A stretch of DNA of 64,000 bases from Micromussa lordhowensis (lineage: Eukaryota > Cnidaria > Anthozoa > Scleractinia > Lobophylliidae): NCBI GenBank assembly GCA_964020085.1, contig OZ026599.1, positions 30,769,974-30,833,973 of the forward strand, written 5' to 3'. Position numbers and translations under genes: made by a program. The notes below the pieces were generated by a model. It worked only from the letters and a program-made list of their open reading frames with translations. It made no database searches and was not told the DNA's origin. Shown in pieces: positions 31,168-43,338 of the stretch; the stretch's first letter is position 1, and each line of letters begins with the position of its first letter.

Positions 31168-34100
31168 GGGGACACCAAGGGAAAATGCTCATAAAAATAG
31201 GCCGACTATAGGGGCTTCAAAAACACCCTGGCGCAAATGCCATCATCTCCTTATTGGTATGCACTTGAAGTGCAAACATAGGACAACATTTTGCTGCAAA
31301 CTGCCGCTCCATAAGTGTCCGTATAGCCGAGTTATGAAGATGTTGGCAAGGACACCTAAATCGGCCATTTTCTGAGATTTTGCCAAGGGGGGACCAAGGG
31401 AAAATGCTCAAAAAAGTAGGCCGACTATAGGGGCTTCAAAAACACCCTGGCGCAAATGCCATCATCTCCTAATTAGTATGCACTTCAAGTGCAAACATAG
31501 GAAAACATTTTGCTGCAAACTGCCGCTCCATAAGTGTCCGTATGGCCAAGTTATGACAATGTTGGCAAGGACACCTAAATCGGCCATTTTCTGAGATTTT
31601 GCCAAGGGGGGACCAAGGGAAAATGCTCAAAAAAGTAGGCCGACTATAGGGCTTTCAAAAACATCCTGGCGCCAATGCCATCATCTCCATATTAGTATGG
31701 ACTTAAAGTGCAAACATAGGACAACATTTTGCTGCAAACTGCCGCTCTATAAGTGTCCGTATAGCCGAGTTATGACAATGTTGGCAAGGACACCTAAATC
31801 GGCCATTTTCTGAGATTTTGCCAAGGGGGGACCAAGGGAAAGTGCTCAAAAAAGTAGGCCGACTATAGGAACTTCAAAAATACCCTGGCGCAAATGCCAT
31901 CATCTCCTAATTAGTATGCACTTCAAGTGCAAACATAGGACAACATTTTGCTTCAAACGGCCGCTCCATAAGTGTCCGTACAGCTGAGTTATGACAATGT
32001 TGGCAAGGACACCTAAATCGGCCCTTTTCTGAGATTTTGCCAAGGGGGGACCAAGGGAAAATGCTCAAAAAAGTAGGCCGACTATAGGGGCTTCAAAAAC
32101 ACGCTGGCGCAAATGCTATCATCTCTTAATTAGTATGCACTTGAAGTGCAAACATAGGACAACATTTTGCTGCAAACTGCCGCTCCATAAGTGTCCGTAT
32201 AGCCGAGTTATGACAATGTTGGCAAGGACACCTAAATCGGCCATTTTCTGAGATTTTGCCAAGGGGGACCAAGGGAAAATGCTCAAAAAAGTAGGCCGAC
32301 TATAGGGGCTTCAAAAACACCCTGGCGCAACTGCCATCATCTCCTAATTAGTATGCACTTCAAGTGCAAACATAGGACAACATTTTGCTGCAAACGGCCG
32401 CTCCATAAGTGTCCGTATAGCCGAGTTATGACAATGTTGGCAAGGACACCTAAATCGGCCATTTTCTGAGATTTTGCCAAGGGGGGACCAAGGGAAAATG
32501 CTCATAAAAGTAGGCCGACTATAGGGGCTTCAAAAACACCCTGGCGCAAATGCCATCATCTCCTAATTGGTATGCACTTGAATTGCAAACATAGGACAAC
32601 ATTTTGCTGCAAACTGCCGCTCCATAAGTGTCCGTATAGCCGAGTTATGACAATGTTGGCAAGGACACCTAAATCGGCCATTTTCTGAGATTTTGCCAAG
32701 GGGGGACCAAGGGAAAATGCTCAAAAAAGTAGGCCGACTATAGGGGCTTCAAAAACACCCTGGCGCAAATGCCATCATCTCCTAATTAGTATGCACTTCA
32801 AGTGCAAACATAGGAAAACATTTTGCTGCAAACTGCCGCTCCTTAAGTGTCCGTATGGCCAAGTTATGACAATGTTGGCAAGGACACCTAAATCGGCCAT
32901 TTTCTGAGATTTTGCCAAGGGGGGACCAAGGGAAAATGCTCAAAAAAGTAGGCCGACTATAGGGGCTTCAAAAACACCCTGGCGCAAATGCCATCATCTC
33001 CTAATTAGTATGCACTTCAAGTGCAAACATAGGACAACATTTTGCTGCAAACGGCCGCTCCATAAGTGTCCGTATAGCCGAGTTATGACAATGTTGGCAA
33101 GGACACCTAAATCGGCCATTTTCTGAGATTTTGCCAAGGGGGGACCAAGGGAAAATGCTCATAAAAGTAGGCCGACTATAGGGGCTTCAAAAACACCCTG
33201 GCGCAAATGCCATCATCTCCTAATTGGTATGCACTTGATTTGCAAACATAGGACAACATTTTGCTGCAAACTGCCGCTCCATAAGTGTCCGTATAGCCGA
33301 GTTATGACAATGTTGGCAAGGACACCTAAATCGGCCATTTTCTGAGATTTTGCCAAGGGGGGACCAAGGGAAAATGCTCAAAAAAGTAGGCCGACTATAG
33401 GGGCTTAAAAAACACCCTGGCGCAAATGCCATCATCTCCTAATTAGTATGCACTTAAAGTGCAAACATAGGACAACATTTTGCTGCAAACGGCCGCTTCA
33501 TAGGTGTCCGTATAGCCGAGTTATGACAATGTTGGCAAGGACACTTAAATCGGCCATTTTCTGAGATTTTGCCAAGGGGGGACCAAGGGAAAATGCTCAA
33601 AAAAGTAGGCCGACTATAGGGGCTTCTAAAACACCCTGGCGCAAATGCCATCATCTCCTAATTGGTATGCACTTCAAGTGCAAACATAGGACAACATTGT
33701 GCTGCAAACTGCCGCTCCATAAGTGTCCGTATAGCCGAGTTATGACAATGTTGGCAAGGACACCTAAATCGGCCATTTTCTGAGATTTTGCCAAGGGGAC
33801 ACCAAGGGAAAATGCTCATAAAAATAGGCCGACTATAGGGGCTTCAAAAACACCCTGGCGCAAATGCCATCATCTCCTTATTGGTATGCACTTGAAGTGC
33901 AAACATAGGACAACATTTTGCTGCAAACTGCCGCTCCATAAGTGTCCGTATAGCCGAGTTATGAAAATGTTGGCAAGGACACCTAAATCGGCCATTTTCT
34001 GAGATTTTGCCAAGGGGGGACCAAGGGAAAATGCTCAAAAAAGTAGGCCGACTATAGGGGCTTCAAAAACACCCTGGCGCAAATGCCATCATCTCCTAAT

Positions 34101-34500
34101 TAGTATGCACTTCAAGTGCAAACATAGGAAAACATTTTGCTGCAAACTGCCGCTCCATAAGTGTCCGTATGGCCAAGTTATGACAATGTTGGCAAGGACA
34201 CCTAAATCGGCCATTTTCTGAGATTTTGCCAAGGGGGGACCAAGGGAAAATGCTCAAAAAAGTAGGCCGACTATAGGGGCTTCAAAAACACCCTGGCGCC
34301 AATGCCATCATCTCCTTATTAGTATGGACTTAAAGTGCAAACATAGGACAACATTTTGCTGCAAGCTGCCGCTCCATAAGTGTCCGTATAGCCGAGTTAT
34401 GACAATGTTGGCAAGGACACCTAAATCGGCCATTTTCTGAGATTTTGCCAAGGGGGGACCAAGGGAAAGTGCTCAAAAAAGTAGGCCGACTATAGGAACT
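31168..34500 (+). repeat. 12-monomer higher-order repeat (~2628 bp)
   Basis: Marker variants recur 12 monomers apart: GGGGACACCAAGGG at 31168 and 33795, and CTATAGGAACTTCAAAAATA at about 31863 and 34491. Related but differently spaced copies lie to the left (27883, 28577, 29454). Confidence 0.8.
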
Positions 34501-35179
34501 TCAAAAATACCCTGGCGCAAATGCCATCATCTCCTAATTAGTATGCACTTCAAGTGCAAACATAGGACAACATTTTGCTTCAAACGGCCGCTTCATAACT
34601 GTCCGTACAGCTGAGTTATGACAATGTTGGCAAGGACACCTAAATCGGCCCTTTTCTGAGATTTTGCCAAGGGGGGACCAAGGGAAAATGCTCAAAAAAG
34701 TAGGCCGACTATAGGGGCTTCAAAAACACGCTGGCGCAAATGCTATCATCTCTTAATTAGTATGCACTTGAAGTGCAAACATAGGACAACATTTTGCTGC
34801 AAACTGCCGCTCCATAAGTGTCCGTATAGCCGAGTTATGACAATGTTGGCAAGGAAACCTAAATCGGCCATTTTCTGAGATTTTGCCAAGGGGGACCAAG
34901 GGAAAATGCTCAAAAAAGTAGGCCGACTATAGGGGCTTCAAAAACACCCTGGCGCAAATGCCATCATCTCCTAATTAGTATGCACTTCAAGTGCAAACAT
35001 AGGACAACATTTTGCTGCAAACGGCCGCTCCATAAGTGTCCGTATAGCCGAGTTATGACAATGTTGGCAAGGACACCTAAATCGGCCATTTTCTGAGATT
35101 TTGCCAAGGGGGGACCAAAGGAAAATGCTCAAAAACGTAGGCCGACTATAGGGGCTTCAAAAACACCCTGGCGCAAATG

Positions 35180-38100
35180 CCATCATCTCCTAATTACTAT
35201 GCAGTTGAAGTGCAAACATAGGACAACATTTTGCTGCAAACTGCCGCTCCATAAGTGTCCGTATAGCCGAGTTATGACAATGTTGGCAAGGACACCTAAA
35301 TCGGCCATTTTCTGAGATTTTGCCAAGGGGGGACCAAGGGAAAATGCTCAAAAAAGTAGGCCGACTATAGGTGCTTCAAAAACACCCTGGCGCAAATGCC
35401 ATCATCTCCTAATTAGTATGCACTTCAATGCAAACATAGGACAACATTTTGCTGCAAACTGCCGCTCCATAAGTGTCCGTATAGCCGAGTTATGACAATG
35501 TTGGCAAGGACACCTAAATCGGCCATTTTCTGAGATTTTGCCAAGGGGGTCCAAGGGAAAATGCTCAAAAAAGTAGGCCGACTATAGGGACTTCAAAAAC
35601 ACCCTGGCGCAAATGCCATCATCTCCTAATTAGTATGCACTTGACGTGCAAACATAGGACAACATTTTGCTGCAAACTGCCGCTCCATAAGTGTCCGTAT
35701 AGCCGAGTTATGACAATGTTGGCAAGGACACCTAAATCGGCCATTTTCTGAGATTTTGCCAAGGGGGGACCAAGGGAAAATGCTCAAAAAAGTAGGCCGA
35801 CTATAGGGGCTTCAAAAACACCCTGGCGCAAATGCCATCATCTCTTAATTAGTATGCACTTGAAGTGCAAACATAGGACAACATTTTGCTGCAAACTGCC
35901 GCTCCATAAGTGTCCGTATAGCCGAGGTATGACAATGTTGGCAAGGACACCTAATTCGGCCATTTTCTGAGATTTTGCCAAGGGGGGACCAAGGGAAAAT
36001 GCTCAAAAAAGTAGGCCGACTATAGGGGCTTCAAAAACACCCTGGCGCAAATGCCATCATCTCCTAATTAGTATGCACTTGAAGTGCAAACATAGGACAA
36101 CATTTTGCTGCAAACTGCCGCTCCATAAGTGTCCGTATAGCCGAGTTATGACAATGTTGGCAAGGACACCTAAATCGGCCATTTTCTGAGATTTTGCCAA
36201 GGTGGGACATAGGGAAAATGCTCAAAAAAGTAGGCCGACTATAGGGGCTTCAAAAACACCCTGGCGCAAATGCCATCATCTCCTAATTGGTATGCACTTG
36301 AATTGCAAACATAGGACAACATTTTGCTGCAAACTGCCGCTCCATAAGTGTCCGTATAGCCGAGTTATGACAATGTTGGCAAGGACACCTAAATCGGCCA
36401 TTTTCTGAGATTTTGCCAAGGGGGGACCAAAAGAAAATGCTCAAAAAAGTAGGCCGACTATAGGGGCTTCAAAAACACCCTGGCGCAAATGCCATCATCT
36501 TTTAATTAGTATGCACTTCAAGTGCAAACATAGGACAACATTTTGCTGCAAACGGCCGCTCCATAAGTGTCCGTATAGCCGAGTTATGACAATGTTGGCA
36601 AGGACACCTAAATCGGCCATTTTCTGAGATTTTGCCAAGGGGGGACCAAGGGAAAATGCTCAAAAAAGTAGGCCGACTATAGGGGCTTCTAAAACACCCT
36701 GGCGCAAATGCCATCATCTCCTAATTGGTATGCACTTGAAGTGCAAACATAGGACAACATTGTGCTGCAAACTGCCGCTCCATAAGTGTCCGTATAGCCG
36801 AGTTATGACAATGTCGGCAAGGACACCTAAATCGGCCATTTTCTGAGATTTTGCCAAGGGGGGACCAAGGAAAAATGCTCAAAAAAGTTGGCCGGCTATA
36901 GGGGCTTCAAAAACACCCTGGCGCAAATGCCATCATCTCCTAATTTGTATGCACTTGAAGTGCGAACATGGGACAACATTTTGCTGCAAACTGCCGCTCC
37001 ATAAGTGTCCGTATAGCCGAGTTATGACAATGTTGGCAAGGACACCTAAATCGGCCATTTTCTGAGATTTTGCCAAGGGGGGACCAAGGGAAAATGCTCA
37101 AAAAAGTAGGCCGACTATAGGTGCTTCAAAAACACCCTGGCGCAAATGCCATCATCTCCTAATTAGTATGCACTTCAATGCAAACATAGGACAACATTTT
37201 GCTGCAAACTGCCGCTCCATAAGTGTCCGTATAGCCGAGTTATGACAATGTTGGCAAGGACACCTAAATCGGCCATTTTCTGAGATTTTGCCAAGGGGGT
37301 CCAAGGGAAAATGCTCAAAAAAGTAGGCCGACTATAGGGGCTTCAAAAACACCCTGGCGCAAATGCCATCATCTCCTAATTAGTATGCACTTGACGTGCA
37401 AACATAGGACAACATTTTGCTGCAAACTGCCGCTCCATAAGTGTCCGTATAGCCGAGTTATGACAATGTTGGCAAGGACACCTAAATCGGCCATTTTCTG
37501 AGATTTTGCCAAGGGGGGACCAAGGGAAAATGCTCAAAAAAGTAGGCCGACTATAGGGGCTTCAAAAACACCCTGGCGCAAATGCCATCATCTCTTAATT
37601 AGTATGCACTTGAAGTGCAAACATAGGACAACATTTTGCTGCAAACTGCCGCTCCATAAGTGTCCGTATAGCCGAGGTATGACAATGTTGGCAAGGACAC
37701 CTAATTCGGCCATTTTCTGAGATTTTGCCAAGGGGGGACCAAGGGAAAATGCTCAAAAAAGTAGGCCGACTATAGGGGCTTCAAAAACACCCTGGCGCAA
37801 ATGCCATCATCTCCTAATTAGTATGCACTTGAAGTGCAAACATAGGACAACATTTTGCTGCAAACTGCCGCTCCATAAGTGTCCGTATAGCCGAGTTATG
37901 ACAATGTTGGCAAGGACACCTAAATCGGCCATTTTCTGAGATTTTGCCAAGGTGGGACATAGGGAAAATGCTCAAAAAAGTAGGCCGACTATAGGGGCTT
38001 CAAAAACACCCTGGCGCAAATGCCATCATCTCCTAATTGGTATGCACTTGAATTGCAAACATAGGACAACATTTTGCTGCAAACTGCCGCTCCATAAGTG

Positions 38101-40000
38101 TCCGTATAGCCGAGTTATGACAATGTTGGCAAGGACACCTAAATCGGCCATTTTCTGAGATTTTGCCAAGGGGGGACCAAAAGAAAATGCTCAAAAAAGT
38201 AGGCCGACTATAGGGGCTTCAAAAACACCCTGGCGCAAATGCCATCATCTTTTAATTAGTATGCACTTCAAGTGCAAACATAGGACAACATTTTGCTGCA
38301 AACGGCCGCTCCATAAGTGTCCGTATAGCCGAGTTATGACAATGTTGGCAAGGACACCTAAATCGGCCATTTTCTGAGATTTTGCCAAGGGGGGACCAAG
38401 GGAAAATGCTCAAAAAAGTAGGCCGACTATAGGGGCTTCTAAAACACCCTGGCGCAAATGCCATCATCTCCTAATTGGTATGCACTTGAAGTGCAAACAT
38501 AGGACAACATTGTGCTGCAAACTGCCGCTCCATAAGTGTCCGTATAGCCGAGTTATGACAATGTCGGCAAGGACACCTAAATCGGCCATTTTCTGAGATT
38601 TTGCCAAGGGGGGACCAAGGAAAAATGCTCAAAAAAGTTGGCCGGCTATAGGGGCTTCAAAAACACCCTGGCGCAAATGCCATCATCTCCTAATTTGTAT
38701 GCACTTGAAGTGCGAACATGGGACAACATTTTGCTGCAAACTGCCGCTCCATAAGTGTCCGTATAGCCGAGTTATGACAATGTTGGCAAGGACACCTAAA
38801 TCGGCCATTTTCTGAGATTTTGCCAAGGGGGGACCAAGGGAAAATGCTCAAAAAAGTAGGCCGACTATAGGTGCTTCAAAAACACCCTGGCGCAAATGCC
38901 ATCATCTCCTAATTAGTATGCACTTCAATGCAAACATAGGACAACATTTTGCTGCAAACTGCCGCTCCATAAGTGTCCGTATAGCCGAGTTATGACAATG
39001 TTGGCAAGGACACCTAAATCGGCCATTTTCTGAGATTTTGCCAAGGGGGTCCAAGGGAAAATGCTCAAAAAAGTAGGCCGACTATAGGGGCTTCAAAAAC
39101 ACCCTGGCGCAAATGCCATCATCTCCTAATTAGTATGCACTTGACGTGCAAACATAGGACAACATTTTGCTGCAAACTGCCGCTCCATAAGTGTCCGTAT
39201 AGCCGAGTTATGACAATGTTGGCAAGGACACCTAAATCGGCCATTTTCTGAGATTTTGCCAAGGGGGGACCAAGGGAAAATGCTCAAAAAAGTAGGCCGA
39301 CTATAGGGGCTTCAAAAACACCCTGGCGCAAATGCCATCATCTCTTAATTAGTATGCACTTGAAGTGCAAACATAGGACAACATTTTGCTGCAAACTGCC
39401 GCTCCATAAGTGTCCGTATAGCCGAGGTATGACAATGTTGGCAAGGACACCTAAATCGGCCATTTTCTGAGATTTTGCCAAGGGGGGACCAAGGGAAAAT
39501 GCTCAAAAAAGTAGGCCGACTATAGGGGCTTCAAAAACACCCTGGCGCAAATGCCATCATCTCCTAATTAGTATGCACTTGAAGTGCAAACATAGGACAA
39601 CATTTTGCTGCAAACTGCCGCTCCATAAGTGTCCGTATAGCCGAGTTATGACAATGTTGGCAAGGACACCTAAATCGGCCATTTTCTGAGATTTTGCCAA
39701 GGGGGGACCAAGGGAAAATGCTCAAAAAAGTAGGCCGACTATACGGGCTTCAAAAACACCCTGGCGCAAATGCCATCATCTCCTAATTAGTATGCACTTA
39801 AAGTGCAAACATAGGACAACATTTTGCTGCAAACTGCGGCTCCATAAGTGTCCGTATAGCCGAGTTATGACAATGTTGGCGAATACACCTAAATCGGCCA
39901 TTTTCTGAGATTTTGCCAGGGGGGACCAAGGGAAAATGCTCAATAAAGTAGGCCGACTATAGGGGGTTGAAAAACACCCTGGCGCAAATGCCATCATCTC
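35180..40000 (+). repeat. 8-monomer higher-order repeat (1750 bp), ~2.7 copies
   Basis: TATAGGTGCTTC variants lie near 35371, 37121 and 38871, TTGACGTGCAAAC at 35641, 37391 and 39141, and GGTGGGACATAGGG near 36200 and 37950. All are spaced by 1750 bp, so whole 8-monomer blocks were duplicated recently. Confidence 0.9.
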
Positions 40001-40080
40001 CTAATTAGTATGCACTTGACGTGCAAACATAGGACAACATTTTGCTGCAAACTGCCGCTCCATAAGTGTCCGTATAGCCG

Positions 40081-40206
40081 AATGGGTGGGGCTTTGTCGA
40101 ACACTTGAACATCGACGATACATGTCTGAACAATTACAAACTCCATCTTAACAAGAAAGGTATTGCTATTTTAGCGAGTAATTTTGTAAATAATATAGTC
40201 CATTGA
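40081..40206 (+). pseudogene. ORF1 C-terminal remnant (SGNH esterase-like)
   Basis: An open frame without a start that reads NGWGFVEHLNIDD and then NNYKLHLNKKGIAILASNF up to the TGA at 40204. The LHLN-KKG element followed by a LA-NF helix is the usual end of the SGNH-hydrolase-like domain in ORF1 of CR1/L2-group elements. Only the last 41 residues survive because of 5' truncation. Confidence 0.65.
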
Positions 40207-40281
40207 TATGATCCTTGCTTAATAACTGTGGCGACACCTGATCTCACTACCTCCCCTAGTGCCCGGATCAGGTCAACCCTA

Positions 40282-43131
40282 ATGCCAAAGTGTCGTGGAT
40301 TTAAAATGGCTAGTTTGAATATTACAAGTCTTTTGAAACATATTGATGAACTTCGCGTTTTTCTAAATGATCAAAACATCGACGTTCAAGCAATAAATGA
40401 GACCAGGCTAAATGAAAGTATTCTCGATCAGGAGGTTAAAGTCCAGGGTTATGATATAATACGTCGTGACAGGTCAACAAATGGCAGGTTTGGTTGGGGC
40501 GTATGCTTTTACATTCGTTCAAACATAAGCTATACTGTCCGCACAGATTTGGACAGTCAGCTCCTGGAAATATTATCAATTGAAATTTGTAAACACAACT
40601 CGAAACCCTTTGTTATTTCTTCATGGTACAGACCCCCAAATTCACCCCATGAACTTTTTATGCATGTCAACACATTATTAGGCAAATTTGATTCTGAAAA
40701 CATAGAACATTTTCTCATGGGGGATCTAAATTGTGACATGCAATCCAAAGACAATGTTAATGTGAAAGCTCTTCTAAACATAACAGACATTTATGGATTG
40801 AATCAACTCATTAACGAACCTACCCGAATTACACCTACTACAAGTACTTTAATTGATCTGATTTTCACAAATCGGCCAGAGAATGTGTATTGTTCGGGGG
40901 TGTCTCATGTTGCCATAAGTGACCACAGTTTAGTTTACGTATATCGAAAAATTTCAATTCCCACTTTCTCCAAAGGAGTTAGCTTGATAACATATAGACA
41001 GTTTAAACATTTTAATAGCGCACATTTTTATGCGGATATTTTAGAACAACCTTGGGATGACATAAAGCAATTGCATGATCCTAATGATATGTGGAAAAGG
41101 TGGAAAGAATTATTCTTGAATGTGTGTGAAAAGCACACACCGATGAAGACCAAGCGGACGCGAAATTCTAAATCCCCATGGATAACCTCTATTCTGAAAA
41201 AGCGGATGAATTTCAGAGACCGCCTCAACAGAAAGGCTATTAAGACAAAAGATCCATTTATTTGGAACCAATTTCGAATGGTTAAAAATCAAGTGAACTG
41301 GGAAATTAATAGCGCGAAAAAAGCTTATTATGAAAATGCCTTCAACAATTGTTTTGGAGATCAAAGGAAAACATGGAAAACAATTAATGAACTGATCTCG
41401 CGAAAGTCCAATAAAACTGTTATTAATAAGATGGAATATAATGGGGTAAATTCTGGCGACCAAACAGCTATAGCAGAAATGCTAAATTCCTTTTTCACAG
41501 AAATTGGGCCAAGTCTTAGTAGAGACGTGACAGAAGTTGATAAATCCTTTGAAGAATTTCTTACTGAAACTGATAAAAATTTTGTTTTTGAAAAAACAAC
41601 ACCAACACATGTTTTTGCACTACTATCAAAACTTTGCAAGTCAAAGGCGACTGGATTAGATAATATATCAGCGAAACTTCTAAGGGAATGTCCCGATGTA
41701 CTAGCGGAATCTCTTACTCATATTTTTAATCAATCCTTAATGACTGGCATCTTTCCCGACGAATGGAAATCTGCCAGAGTCACTCCATTGTATAAAAATT
41801 CTGGGAAGCGCTCTGATCCGACGAATTACCGACCAATTTCATTAATTCCAGTTGTGGCCAAAGTCTTCGAACGGATAATTTACGACCAGCTTTATCATTA
41901 TTTAACTAAAAACAACTTTCTCTCGTGCCATCAATCTGGTTTTCGGTCTTTGCATTCCACGCTTACAGCACTTATCGAAGCTACAGATAGCTGGGCAATG
42001 GATATAGACCGTGGTCTTGTTAATGCCGTAGTCTTTTTAGACCTCAAAAAGGCATTTGATACAGTAGATCACGATATTTTGTTAAGAAAATTGCACTACT
42101 ATGGAATTTGTTGGACCAGCCATAAATGGTTTGCTTCTTATTTAGCTAATCGAACACAGATTTGTCATCTAAATTCTCATAAGTCAACTCCCAAAGGTCT
42201 AAGATGTGGTGTTCCCCAGGGAACAATTTTGGGACCTCTTCTGTTTTTGATTTATATTAATGACTTACCACATTGTCTGACATATTCGGAACCCAGAATG
42301 TACGCAGATGATACCAGCCTGACGCTTGCCAGTACTGACATTGAGCATATAAATTATTGCCTTAATCACGACCTGAGTAATGTGTACGAATGGCTGTCAG
42401 CTAACAAGCTTACCCTAAATATGACAAAAACTGAGTTTATGCTTATTGCATCAAGGCAGAAGTTATCACAATTTATGGAAAGTCCCTCTCTTGCTATAAA
42501 CGTAAACGCAATAGAACAAGTAACCTCTGCTAAATCCCTTGGAGTTTATGTCGATCAAAATATAAACTGGGAGTGTCATATTGAAAATGTCTCTAAGAAG
42601 ATAGCGTGTGCCATTGGTGCAATTAAAAGAATTCGGCATCTTACTCCTTTAAATGTTCTAGTTAATGTTTATAATAGCCTCATTCAACCACATTTTGATT
42701 ATTGTAATGTAGTGTGGGGAAACTGTAACAAGGGCCTTTCTGAAAAACTGCAAAGGCTTCAAAATCGCGCAGCTCGCATCCTAATGTCTGCGAGCTATGA
42801 TAGTAATTTGGATGATCTGTTCCGCGCACTAGGGTGGAGAAGACTCTATTATCAAAGATTGGAACAAAAGTCTATCCTAATGTATAAAACATTACATGGC
42901 ATGACACCTGATTATCTTAGATCAAGATTTGTATATCGCGACAATGTAAGTGCTTATCGTTTAAGGAATACCAAAAACAAATTAGTTCTTCCACAACCTC
43001 GAACAGATTATCTCAAGAGAAGCTTTTTGTATAGCGGAGCTCAGTTGTGGAACAATTTACCTGTAGACCTACGACAAGCGTCTTCACTTACCGATTTCAA
43101 ATCTAAATTAAGTCGCCACAGTTTCAAGTAA
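40282..43131 (+). CDS. LINE ORF2: endonuclease-reverse transcriptase
   Basis: A 949-residue protein from the ATG at 40282 with no stop or frameshift. The N-terminal apurinic-type endonuclease has NETRL (39-43), SSWYRPP, GDLNCD (147-152) and SDHS (213-216). The reverse transcriptase has NYRPISLIPVVAKVFERI, FLDLKKAFDTVDHDIL with Asp587, GVPQGTILGPLLFLIYINDLP, and the active-site YADD at 674-677. The C-terminal segment (LQNRAARI ... LGWRRLYYQR) is typical of this group; no RNase H is seen. The enzyme nicks target DNA and copies the element RNA into it. The intact frame suggests a young insertion, although the copy lacks most of ORF1. The open frame also has an in-frame GTG at 40228; ATG 40282 is preferred. 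Confidence 0.9.
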   Translation: MPKCRGFKMASLNITSLLKHIDELRVFLNDQNIDVQAINETRLNESILDQEVKVQGYDIIRRDRSTNGRFGWGVCFYIRSNISYTVRTDLDSQLLEILSIEICKHNSKPFVISSWYRPPNSPHELFMHVNTLLGKFDSENIEHFLMGDLNCDMQSKDNVNVKALLNITDIYGLNQLINEPTRITPTTSTLIDLIFTNRPENVYCSGVSHVAISDHSLVYVYRKISIPTFSKGVSLITYRQFKHFNSAHFYADILEQPWDDIKQLHDPNDMWKRWKELFLNVCEKHTPMKTKRTRNSKSPWITSILKKRMNFRDRLNRKAIKTKDPFIWNQFRMVKNQVNWEINSAKKAYYENAFNNCFGDQRKTWKTINELISRKSNKTVINKMEYNGVNSGDQTAIAEMLNSFFTEIGPSLSRDVTEVDKSFEEFLTETDKNFVFEKTTPTHVFALLSKLCKSKATGLDNISAKLLRECPDVLAESLTHIFNQSLMTGIFPDEWKSARVTPLYKNSGKRSDPTNYRPISLIPVVAKVFERIIYDQLYHYLTKNNFLSCHQSGFRSLHSTLTALIEATDSWAMDIDRGLVNAVVFLDLKKAFDTVDHDILLRKLHYYGICWTSHKWFASYLANRTQICHLNSHKSTPKGLRCGVPQGTILGPLLFLIYINDLPHCLTYSEPRMYADDTSLTLASTDIEHINYCLNHDLSNVYEWLSANKLTLNMTKTEFMLIASRQKLSQFMESPSLAINVNAIEQVTSAKSLGVYVDQNINWECHIENVSKKIACAIGAIKRIRHLTPLNVLVNVYNSLIQPHFDYCNVVWGNCNKGLSEKLQRLQNRAARILMSASYDSNLDDLFRALGWRRLYYQRLEQKSILMYKTLHGMTPDYLRSRFVYRDNVSAYRLRNTKNKLVLPQPRTDYLKRSFLYSGAQLWNNLPVDLRQASSLTDFKSKLSRHSFK

Positions 43132-43338
43132 TATCTTAGTTGCAAGTAACACCTTAATTTTAAGTATATTTTAGACACCGCCTCCATGAAAAGCAGGATT
43201 TTTATTTATTTTTATTTGAATTGTTACTAATAAATTTTATTGTAGTTAGGTAGATAGATACATTATTATAGATAATTAACTTAATTTACTGATGGAAATA
43301 CCGTGTATAAATAAAGTTATCGTATCGTATCGTATCGT

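Larger units (their letters stand above)
27294..40080 (+). repeat. 219-bp satellite, block 1 (~58 monomers)
   Basis: The landmark GCCATCATCTCC recurs at 27515, 27734, 27953 and 28172, exactly 219 bp apart, and so on through the block. Each monomer contains a 13-bp palindrome, GCACTTGAAGTGC, whose central base varies (G, C or A). Monomers differ by a few percent. Because 219 is 73 codons, the same minus-strand peptide (MMAFAPGCF...) recurs. It normally ends at each CTAATTAG site and is not a gene. Confidence 0.97.
40081..43338 (+). mobile_element. CR1/L2-type non-LTR retrotransposon, 5'-truncated, inside satellite
   Basis: The satellite monomer stops at GTATAGCCG (40080) and resumes at AATCGGCCATTTTC (43339). 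In between are the end of ORF1, a full-length ORF2 and a 3' UTR ending in CGTAT repeats (about 43318-43338) rather than poly(A). About 30 bp of the monomer is missing at the junction, so insertion made a target-site deletion instead of a duplication. The tail type, esterase-like ORF1 end and EN-RT ORF2 without RNase H point to the CR1/L2 group. Confidence 0.9.
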